A stretch of 64,000 nt of DNA, from NCBI RefSeq assembly GCF_000280925.3, contig NZ_CP012109.1:9212001-9276000 (forward strand), in the 5' to 3' direction. The notes under the pieces are model-generated. The model searched no databases, was not told where the DNA came from, and saw only the letters and a program-made list of their open reading frames with translations. The translations under genes and the position numbers were made by a program. Of this stretch, positions 46,630-53,389 are shown one piece after another; the first letter of the stretch is position 1; each line of letters opens with the position of its first letter. The stretch comes from Myxococcus hansupus. GTDB lineage: Bacteria > Myxococcota > Myxococcia > Myxococcales > Myxococcaceae.

Positions 46630-49077
46630 GTGCCCATTCTCCTGGCCGAGTTCCTCATCCAACAGCGGGAATCCATCATGTCGGCCTGGGAGGCGGAGGT
46701 GCGCCGCATTCCCGCGGCCCAGGCGCTTCCCCGGCTCGCGCTGCGGGATGGGCTGCCCCGGCTGTTGGAGGTGGTGGCCGCGCTGATGCGTCGCGGCGGG
46801 GGCACCCTCGGCGTGGAGGCGGGCCTGGGGGAGATTCCGGACCGGCATGCCATCGAGCGGCTGGGCGAGGGCTTCGACCTGCGCCAGGTGGTGACGGAGT
46901 ACCGGCTGCTGCGGGCCTGCGTGCTCAAGCAGTGGACGGCCCGGGAGAACGCAACCCACCGGCCGGAGGCGGAGCTCGTCTTCCACGAGGCCATGGACGA
47001 GGCGGTGGCGGCCTCCGTCAGCCGGTACTCGCTGGCGCGCGAGCGCACGTTGCAGGCCCTGGACCGCATCAGCACCGCGGCACTGGGCAGCGCCGACGCG
47101 TCGGGGCTCCTTCCGCGCCTGCTCCAGGTCCTCCGCGAGACGGTGGCCGTGGTGGATGTGGCGGCCGTCCTGTTGGTGGAGGGCGGCGTGCTGCGCGTGG
47201 AGTGCGTGGTGGGCCGGGGGCTGACGACGGGGGCCGTGGTGCCCCTGGGCGAGGGGTTCGCCGGCACGGTCGCCGCCACGCGCCAGTCGCTCCTGGTGCG
47301 CGAGGTGCGCTCGGACAGCCGGGTGAGCGAGCCGTGGTTGCGCGACGCGGAGCTGACGGCGCTGTTCGGCGTGCCGCTGCTGCTGGACGCGCAGCTCCTG
47401 GGCGTGGTGTTGATGGGCAGCCAGGGCACCCGGGAGTTCTCCGAGGAGGACCAGTTCCTCTTCCGGGCCATGGCGGCCCGCACCACCGCGGTGCTGTTGC
47501 AGGCCCAGGCCCACGCCCGCGAGCGCGAGGCCCGCGCGGAGGCGGAGGCGTCGCTGGCCCGCCTGCGCGAGAGTGAAGCGGGGCTGCGCCGCTGGGAGCA
47601 GGTCTTCAAGCGGCTGGGCGTGGGCGTGGCCGTGGTGGACGCGGTGGACGAGACGCTGCGCGAGGTGAACCCGGCCTTCGCGCGCATGCACGGCTATGGC
47701 AAGGAGGAGCTCACCGGCCGGCGGCTGGAGGACACCTTCGCGCCCGAGGCGCGCGGCGTGCTCCCCCGGCACCTGGCGGTCGCGAACTCCAAGCCGTCCC
47801 ACGAGTATGAGTCGCTGCACATCCGCAAGGACGGCACCCGCTTCCCCGTCTTCACGCACGTGACGGCCTTCAAGGACGCGTCCGGGCGCGTGGAGCAGCG
47901 GGTGGCCACGGTGGTGGACATCACCCAGCGCCGGGCCATGGAGATGGACCGGCAGCGGCTCTTGAACGCCATCGAGGCGGAGCGCGCGCGCCTGGCGTCC
48001 GTGTTGGACCAGATGCCCGCGGGGGTGTTCATCGCGGAGGCGCCCTCTGGCCGCCTGGTGATGGCCAGCCGCCAGGTGGAGGTCATCACCGGCAAGCCCT
48101 TCCATCCCTCCGAGTCCATGGGGCACTACCTGGACGACTATGGCGTCTCGCTGCATCCGGACGGGCGGCCCTACACGCTCGACGCGCTGCCCCTGGCGCG
48201 CAGCCTCCGGTACGGCGAGGTGGTGCAGAGCGAGGAGATGCTGGTGCCGCGCGCGGACGGCCAGTACGTGACGGTGCTCCTGTCCAGCACGCCCATCCTG
48301 AACCGGGAGGGGGACATCATCGCGGCGGTGGCCACCATGGTGGACGTCTCCGAGCGCCGCCGCGCCCAGGAGGCCGAGCTGCAGGCGGCCCGCTTCGGCG
48401 AGCGGCTCATCGCCATTGTCAGTCACGACCTGCGCAACCCGCTCAACGCCATCCACCTCTCCGCCACGCAGTTGCTGCAGAGTGAGGCGCTGCCCGAGCG
48501 CGAGCGCCGGCTGGTGACGCGCATCGCCCGTTCGGGTGACCGGATGAAGCGGATGATCGCCGAGCTGCTCGACTTCACCCGGGGACGGCTGGGCGGCGGC
48601 ATCCCCATCCAACGCGCGCCGGGGGACTTGAGGTCGGTGCTCCGGCTGGGCGTGGAGGAGCTGGAGGCGGCGTGGCCCGACCGCAAGCTGACGCTGCGGG
48701 TGGGCCCCGGGCACTACGAGGGCGCGTGGGACGCGGATCGGCTGCTCCAGGTGGTGAGCAACCTGGGCGGCAACGCGCTCCAATACAGCCCGCCGGATGC
48801 CCCGGTGACCTTCAATCTGTCGGACGGTGGGGACTCCGTGGTGCTGGAGGTGCACAACCCGGGCGAGCCCATCTCCCCGGCGATGCTGCCCCGGCTCTTC
48901 GACCCCTTCCGCCGTGGCACCATGGCGGGTGTCGGCGGAGGTGGCAGCAGCGGGTTGGGGCTGGGGCTCTACATCGTCGAGCAGGTGGTGAAGGGGCACG
49001 GGGGCCGCATCGACGTGACGTCCTCCGCGGAAGCCGGCACCACCTTTCGGGTGACACTCCCCCGGCAGCCCACCTGA
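46630..49077 (+). CDS. Sensor histidine kinase (RsbRD-GAF-PAS-PAS-HisKA-HATPase)
   Basis: The 815-residue product starts at a GTG (VPILLAEFLIQQRESIMSAWEAEV), which keeps the whole RsbRD-like helical N-domain; an ATG 48 bases later would truncate it. A GAF region (about 160-300), PAS (about 320-440), PAS (about 445-570), HisKA (AIVSHDLRNPLNAIHLSATQLL) and HATPase_c (NLGGNALQYSPPD, G1 VHNPGEPIS, G2 GLGLGLYIVEQ) follow. The G1 Asp is replaced by Asn, as in its paralogues here. Cytoplasmic. Its stop is 11 bases from the convergent receiver gene. Confidence 0.87.
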   Translation: MPILLAEFLIQQRESIMSAWEAEVRRIPAAQALPRLALRDGLPRLLEVVAALMRRGGGTLGVEAGLGEIPDRHAIERLGEGFDLRQVVTEYRLLRACVLKQWTARENATHRPEAELVFHEAMDEAVAASVSRYSLARERTLQALDRISTAALGSADASGLLPRLLQVLRETVAVVDVAAVLLVEGGVLRVECVVGRGLTTGAVVPLGEGFAGTVAATRQSLLVREVRSDSRVSEPWLRDAELTALFGVPLLLDAQLLGVVLMGSQGTREFSEEDQFLFRAMAARTTAVLLQAQAHAREREARAEAEASLARLRESEAGLRRWEQVFKRLGVGVAVVDAVDETLREVNPAFARMHGYGKEELTGRRLEDTFAPEARGVLPRHLAVANSKPSHEYESLHIRKDGTRFPVFTHVTAFKDASGRVEQRVATVVDITQRRAMEMDRQRLLNAIEAERARLASVLDQMPAGVFIAEAPSGRLVMASRQVEVITGKPFHPSESMGHYLDDYGVSLHPDGRPYTLDALPLARSLRYGEVVQSEEMLVPRADGQYVTVLLSSTPILNREGDIIAAVATMVDVSERRRAQEAELQAARFGERLIAIVSHDLRNPLNAIHLSATQLLQSEALPERERRLVTRIARSGDRMKRMIAELLDFTRGRLGGGIPIQRAPGDLRSVLRLGVEELEAAWPDRKLTLRVGPGHYEGAWDADRLLQVVSNLGGNALQYSPPDAPVTFNLSDGGDSVVLEVHNPGEPISPAMLPRLFDPFRRGTMAGVGGGGSSGLGLGLYIVEQVVKGHGGRIDVTSSAEAGTTFRVTLPRQPT

Positions 49078-49087
49078 GGGCGCGGGC

Positions 49088-49456
49088 TCAGCCGGGAGCC
49101 ACCACCCGCTCCAGGGTGGCGCGCAGCTCGAAGAGGTCCACGGGCTTGGGCACCGTGGCGCGAATGCCCTCCGGCAGGGGCTGGGAGCTTCCCGCCCCGG
49201 AGACGACCACCACGGGCAGTGTGCGCAGCCGGGCGTCCTCACGCACGTGGCGCATCAGCTCCCAGCCGCTCATCACCGGCATCATCAAGTCCAGCAGCAC
49301 CGCGTCCGGCCGGGGCGGGCGGTTCAGCCGCTCCCAGGCCGACAGCCCGTTGCCCGCCGTCTCCACGGTGAAGCCCTCCAGGGTGAGGAACTCCTCCAAC
49401 AGCTCCCGGCTGTCGGCATGGTCTTCCACGAGGAGGACGAGGTTGGGCGGGGACAT
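49088..49456 (-). CDS. Single-domain response regulator
   Basis: The 122-residue receiver domain alone: LVLLVEDHADSRELLEEF, phospho-Asp in AVLLDLMMPVMSGW (near residue 55), VVVVSGAG (the switch Ser) and VPKPVDL (the conserved Lys). There is no output domain, so it probably works by phosphorelay or protein contact. It is convergent with a histidine kinase gene whose product could be its partner. Confidence 0.9.
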   Translation of the reverse strand: MSPPNLVLLVEDHADSRELLEEFLTLEGFTVETAGNGLSAWERLNRPPRPDAVLLDLMMPVMSGWELMRHVREDARLRTLPVVVVSGAGSSQPLPEGIRATVPKPVDLFELRATLERVVAPG

Positions 49457-49955
49457 GAGGCTGTAGCCTTGTACTGAAGTCCAATGTCCGCCAGGGCCGA
49501 CAGCCCGTGCGTCCGCCCGTGGACGCCCGGGGTGTCCACGGGCTCACGGTGCGGGAAAGAACCAAGATGTCGGCTTTTTCTCGAATGTGTCTGGTTTGAC
49601 TCGTGTGTGACACGCCGTCACCCGCGAGGGCATCCAACCCGCGTCTGTCTTCAGCGTCGAAAATGACACCTGGAGGTGTCCGGCGGGGGCCGCCCGATGT
49701 CTGGAATTATCAATCCGTGAGGCTCGGGTGTCTTCGACCACCCCCTGGGAGGGCTCCTTCCCTACAGACTGATGGAAATAATTGGCTACACATGCACTGG
49801 GAGTCCGTGGTATCCGGGGAAACAACACGACATAGAGAAGTTGCCTCGGTGAGAGGCATTCCCGGCACGCGGTTCTGGAAGAGCGCCTTTCACGGGCGGC
49901 GTTCCGGTTTCCCCCCAGCAGTGCAGGCATGCTCGCGGCATGCCAGGAGCCAGAC
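49457..49955. other. Intergenic region upstream of lipoprotein gene
   Basis: No gene with clear coding character is seen in this 499-base gap. It contains a strong hairpin (49515-49543) and a more A/T-rich part (49760-49810, GATGGAAATAATTGGCTACACATG) that may carry the lipoprotein promoter. Confidence 0.5.
49515..49543. other. Perfect 10-bp hairpin in intergenic DNA
   Basis: GCCCGTGGAC and GTCCACGGGC pair around a 9-base loop. It lies 59 bases upstream of the receiver start on the minus strand. No T-run follows. It could be an operator or an RNA structure in the 5' leader. Confidence 0.35.
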
Positions 49956-51119
49956 ATGACACGGTATCAAGGAGTCGGCACGCTCGCGGCGTTGTTCATT
50001 CTGGGTGGCTGTGAAGGCACGCTCCCCGAGGAGCCGTCGCCCGGTCAACCCCCGCCCGGCCTCGAGGTGCAGCGGCAGGAATCCAAGCAGACGGGCTTGG
50101 ACCTGAGCGTGGTGGATGTGGTGGCTTCGTGCGCGATGACGTCGCTGTCCATCTCCGGCGGCATCCGGAACGAGAGCCTCACGGGCATTGGCGGCTCCAC
50201 CGCCGCGGTCTACGCGCAGAGGCCCAACGGGAACCCCGAGATGCTGGGCGCCATCAACGTGCCCTTCCTCGTCGGCGGGGAGACCTTCTCCTTCGCGCTG
50301 TCCTACACTGTTCCGGAGGGCACCACGCGGGTGCTCGTCGTGGCGGATGATGGCGACATCTACCCGGAGGACGACGAGGCCAACAACATCGTCGCCATCG
50401 ACTTCGAGATTCCCTGTGCCACCAACCAGCAGCCGGTGGCCAACTGCAGCAGCGTGACGGTGTCCGCGAACGCGGCCTGCCAGGGCGTGGCCACCATCGA
50501 CAACGGCTCGTTCGACCCGGACAACTTCCCGGGGCCGTTCTCCGTGATGCAGTACCCCTCCGGCCCGTTCCCCCTGGGCACCACGCCCGTCCAGCTCTCC
50601 GTGTCCGACGGCATGGACACGAACACCTGCTTCGCGAACGTGACGGTCGTCGACAACAGCGCCCCGGTGCTGGGCGGCAACCGCGGCCTGGTGCTCCAGC
50701 CGACCATCGGCTCGGACTACGTGCTGGTGTCCCTGGCGGACTGCGCGCTGCCGGCCACCGACAACTGCGGCGGCACGATGGACATGGACGCGTCGGCCAC
50801 CATCATCCGCGTCACCTCCGACGAGCCCAACGACGCGCTGTCCCTGCTGCGGCTGCTGGCGTGCGAGGACATCAAGCTGAGCCCGGACCGGAAGTCCGCC
50901 ATGGTCCGCGCCGAGTCGGCGCTGCTGGGCAACGGCCGCGTCTACAACTTCACGTACTCCGTGCAGGACGCGTCCGGTAACGCCTCCATCGGCACCTGCA
51001 ACGTGAAGGTTCCGGCGCTGCTGGCCAACCCGGCCATCGACTCGGGCGTGGTGTACTGCCAGGGTGAAGGCTGCCCCGCGGGCTCGCGCTACCCCGGCCT
51101 GCTCTGCTCGCTGCTGTAG
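49956..51119 (+). CDS. Lipoprotein with HYR/Ig-like repeats
   Basis: The 387-residue product has a lipobox (LFILGGCEG, Cys near residue 19) and an AGGAG-type ribosome site. The body has a CARDB-like segment (LDLSVVDVVASCAMTSLSISGGIRNESLTGIGGS, DGDIYPEDDEANNIVAIDF). HYR-type strands follow (PVANCSSVTVSANAACQGVATIDNGSFDPD, PLGTTPVQLSVSDGMDTNTCFANVTVVD). This is a surface or periplasmic adhesion-type protein; function unknown. The cysteine pattern suggests disulfides. Confidence 0.7.
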   Translation: MTRYQGVGTLAALFILGGCEGTLPEEPSPGQPPPGLEVQRQESKQTGLDLSVVDVVASCAMTSLSISGGIRNESLTGIGGSTAAVYAQRPNGNPEMLGAINVPFLVGGETFSFALSYTVPEGTTRVLVVADDGDIYPEDDEANNIVAIDFEIPCATNQQPVANCSSVTVSANAACQGVATIDNGSFDPDNFPGPFSVMQYPSGPFPLGTTPVQLSVSDGMDTNTCFANVTVVDNSAPVLGGNRGLVLQPTIGSDYVLVSLADCALPATDNCGGTMDMDASATIIRVTSDEPNDALSLLRLLACEDIKLSPDRKSAMVRAESALLGNGRVYNFTYSVQDASGNASIGTCNVKVPALLANPAIDSGVVYCQGEGCPAGSRYPGLLCSLL

Positions 51120-51138
51120 TCGCGGCGCCTGGCTGTAC

Positions 51139-51168
51139 CGCCCCATCCCGCGTGTCTGGGATGGGGCG
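51139..51168 (+). terminator. Hairpin terminator after HYR lipoprotein
   Basis: CGCCCCATCCC and GGGATGGGGCG form a perfect 11-bp stem around an 8-base loop, 20 bases past the stop codon. Confidence 0.7.
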
Positions 51169-51174
51169 CTTCCA

Positions 51175-51207
51175 CCGCCGGTGGCCCGAGAACAGGGCCG
51201 CCGGCGG
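51175..51207 (-). terminator. Hairpin terminator after DUF2378 gene
   Basis: CCGCCGGTGGCCC and GGGCCGCCGGCGG form a 13-bp stem with one mismatch and a 7-base loop, 10 bases past the minus-strand stop. Together with the preceding hairpin it forms a back-to-back pair for convergent genes. Confidence 0.55.
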
Positions 51208-51216
51208 TTCGTCGTT

Positions 51217-51858
51217 TCAGCGCCAGGACAGCGCGAATTCGGTGTCGAGCAGGCCCAGCTCCCGCCCCTGCACCACGATGTCGCGGGCGCCCACGGCCTC
51301 CAGTGCGGCGCGCAGCACCCCCTCGTGGTACGGCGCGGGCATGAAGTCCCGCTTCATGACGAAGCGTCCGCTGCGAGGCCCCGTCCACACCATGCTCCGC
51401 TCGCCGTAGCTGACCGCGGCGAGGAAGCCCGTGGGCAGTTGGCCGAGCAGCAGTCGGGGCTCGTCGTACGCGAGCATCAGCATGGTGCGGCCCGCCACGG
51501 ACTCCAGGAAGTCGTGGGTGGCCTTCTCCCCCATGAGGCGGTGCGCGGCGCTCAGGCTCCCGCAGGACTCGGACAAGAGGCCCGCCGCCTGGAACGCCAG
51601 TGGGAGGAACTGGGTGATGGGGTAGCTGAAGAAGTCGATGTAGCGCTTCTCTGGGAGGGATTGCCGGCAGAGCTGCTCCATGCTGGCGCCGCCCACGCGC
51701 CGCACCGTCTCCAGGACGCCCCTGAAGAACATGCCGCGCGCGGTGTCGTCCGGCGTGGCGAGCGCGCAGCGCTGCCGGAGCTCCCGAGAGGCATCCGGAC
51801 TCAGGGGCTGCGGCGGAACGGGGGCCCGCGGGGGGCGCGGGGGCAATCTCAATTCCAT
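51217..51858 (-). CDS. DUF2378 (TIGR02265) family protein
   Basis: The 213-residue product matches the myxobacterial DUF2378 paralogous family. It has ALATPDDTARGMFFRGVLETVRRVGG near residue 30-55, YIDFFSYPITQFLPLAFQAAGLL, the strand ELPTGFLAAVSYGERSMVW-like segment, and a C-terminal HYEGVLRAALEAVGARDIVVQGRELGLLDTEF. The family is largely restricted to Myxococcaceae and has no known function. The ATG is placed at MELRLPP; an upstream frame is compositionally non-coding. Confidence 0.85.
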   Translation of the reverse strand: MELRLPPRPPRAPVPPQPLSPDASRELRQRCALATPDDTARGMFFRGVLETVRRVGGASMEQLCRQSLPEKRYIDFFSYPITQFLPLAFQAAGLLSESCGSLSAAHRLMGEKATHDFLESVAGRTMLMLAYDEPRLLLGQLPTGFLAAVSYGERSMVWTGPRSGRFVMKRDFMPAPYHEGVLRAALEAVGARDIVVQGRELGLLDTEFALSWR

Positions 51859-52420
51859 TGCGGAAAGACTCCAGGGACACGAAGGGGGCCGCCGGCCGAA
51901 GCCAGACGCGAGGTTCGCCAAGGTGGAATGCCGGCCCCCACAGACGCGGCGAAGACCCAGCCGCGTCTGCCCACACTCACGCGTCCGGCGGCAGTCCCTG
52001 AAAGGGCTGCACCGACGGGCCGCGGAAGTGTTGCCGTATTGATGCACATTGCATGTAAAGGTTTCGCGAGGCAACCCTGCTCGATGGAATTCGATGCTGG
52101 GATTGGCTCCAGGCCGCTGAGCGTCCAGGCAGTGGGCGCGGGTGGCTTCAAAGACATACATGCCCGCCAGGGCCGAATGGACCCGGTGCCGCGCGGCGAT
52201 GCGCGAGGCGGGCGCCCTCATGGGGGCCCGGGCTGTGGCGGGGTCGTCCGGCCGTGTGGTGCCGGGTGCGACACCCTGGGCCGCGCGCGCGGGGACTACC
52301 CTCCATATCGGTATTTCGCCGGAGGACGTGCCGGGTTATATATCGAGGGAACACTCGAGATTGAGCGCGGACTGTTTCCGGGCAGGCCGCGTCTCGGTCC
52401 GTACTCACAAGGTTGACGCA
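51859..52420. other. Divergent intergenic region between DUF2378 and XRE genes
   Basis: This 562-base region has no convincing gene, although the XRE frame stays open upstream. It includes locally A/T-richer stretches near 52030-52060 and 52335-52345 (TTATATATCGAG) that could be promoters for the two divergent genes, and an inverted repeat described separately. Confidence 0.45.
52343..52358. promoter_or_regulatory. Inverted repeat upstream of XRE regulator
   Basis: TCGAG and CTCGA flank GGAACA, directly after a TATATA stretch and about 63 bases before the XRE start codon. An autoregulatory operator is possible, since XRE proteins often bind such sites; this is inference. Confidence 0.25.
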
Positions 52421-52888
52421 GTGAAGACCCACCCTGAAGGTCCCGCTTCTCCCCGCAAGCGGCCCCGGTCCCAGCCTCGAAGCCCGGCGGATCGCGCCAG
52501 GAAGTCGCGAGAGCAACTGGAGAGCCGTCTCGCGGAGAGTGTGGGTGAGGCAGCGCGGGGAGCGAGGCTGCGCGCGGGGCTCACGCAGGCGGACGTCGCG
52601 GGGCGGGTCGGGATCGCGGCGGAGGTCTACGGGCGCATGGAGCGGGGGAAGATGATGCCCAGCGTGCCGACCCTGTTTCGTTTGTGTCTGGCGCTGCGCT
52701 TGTCCGCGGACGTGGGGTTGGGGCTCGCCACGGCGGCCAGTGTGGGCGCCGCGCTCTGGGAGGGGGACTCCCTGCATCGGGACCAGTTGCCGGAGATGCG
52801 CAAGGTGCTCCGGTTGCTGCGCCGCATGTCGCGCAGCCAGCTCAATCTGATGAATCAGGTCGCGTCCGCCATCCTTCCGGAGCGGTGA
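52421..52888 (+). CDS. XRE-family helix-turn-helix regulator
   Basis: The 155-residue product has a basic N-terminal tail rich in Pro/Arg/Ser, then a Cro/C1-type HTH (GARLRAGLTQADVAGRVGIAAEVYGRMERGKMMPSVPTLFRLCLAL, about 50-97) and a short helical C-terminus. The start is a GTG with AAGG eight bases upstream; further upstream in-frame sequence looks non-coding. It probably binds DNA as a dimer. The target is unknown; the divergent DUF2378 gene and its own promoter are candidates. Confidence 0.75.
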   Translation: MKTHPEGPASPRKRPRSQPRSPADRARKSREQLESRLAESVGEAARGARLRAGLTQADVAGRVGIAAEVYGRMERGKMMPSVPTLFRLCLALRLSADVGLGLATAASVGAALWEGDSLHRDQLPEMRKVLRLLRRMSRSQLNLMNQVASAILPER

Positions 52889-53389
52889 GCCTGGCTGGCG
52901 CCGCGCCGCCACTTGGGTGAAGGGGCCCCCGGACGGTGGCGAGGCACCGCCCGAGGTCTGGCTTCCGGTCAGCGGTTGTTCGGGGGGATGGCGCCGCAGG
53001 AGCCGCGCCGTCCCGAGCAGGAGCAGGCTGCCGGTGAGTCCGGAGGAGGGGCTCGCGGTCGAGAGCAGCCGGCGCCTCCCCTTCGCCTCGCCTCGACGCC
53101 GATGTCGCCCGCCACGTCCCGGGCTCGCACCTGCGGCACTTCGGCGTGGGCAGTGGGGTGGGGTGGGCGTCCGCGGAACGAACAGCCTTTCGCAAGTGCA
53201 TGACCTGGTCTGACCTCTGGAGCGGGATTGCCGGAGAGGTGGGGGCGTCAGGCGGGCTGGGAAATACAGTTGTGCTGTTTGTGCATGTGATTGGCGGCAC
53301 GTCCGCCTCATGGGGCATGGGTGCTTGTCACCCCGCCCACTCCCTGGCCTCATGGGGCATGGGGCGGGGTGCCCCGGAAGACGAGGGGC
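52889..53389. other. Intergenic region upstream of TonB-receptor gene
   Basis: A 501-base gap without a supported gene. Its first 200 bases read on the minus strand give a short hydrophobic-basic tail (TGSLLLLGTARLLRR) with no matching start, possibly a gene remnant. A 16-bp direct repeat lies near its end. Confidence 0.4.
53306..53363 (+). repeat. 16-bp direct repeat upstream of TonB-receptor gene
   Basis: CCTCATGGGGCATGGG occurs exactly at 53306-53321 and 53348-53363, spaced 42 bases (four helical turns) apart, ending 26 bases before the ATG. The same-face spacing suits a regulator-binding pair; it could also be a recent short duplication. Confidence 0.4.

Noticed and set aside
52842-53318. 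Minus-strand frames in the gap before the TonB receptor, including a short hydrophobic-basic tail
   Set aside because: The tail resembles a sorting signal, but no start, ribosome site or upstream domain supports a gene.
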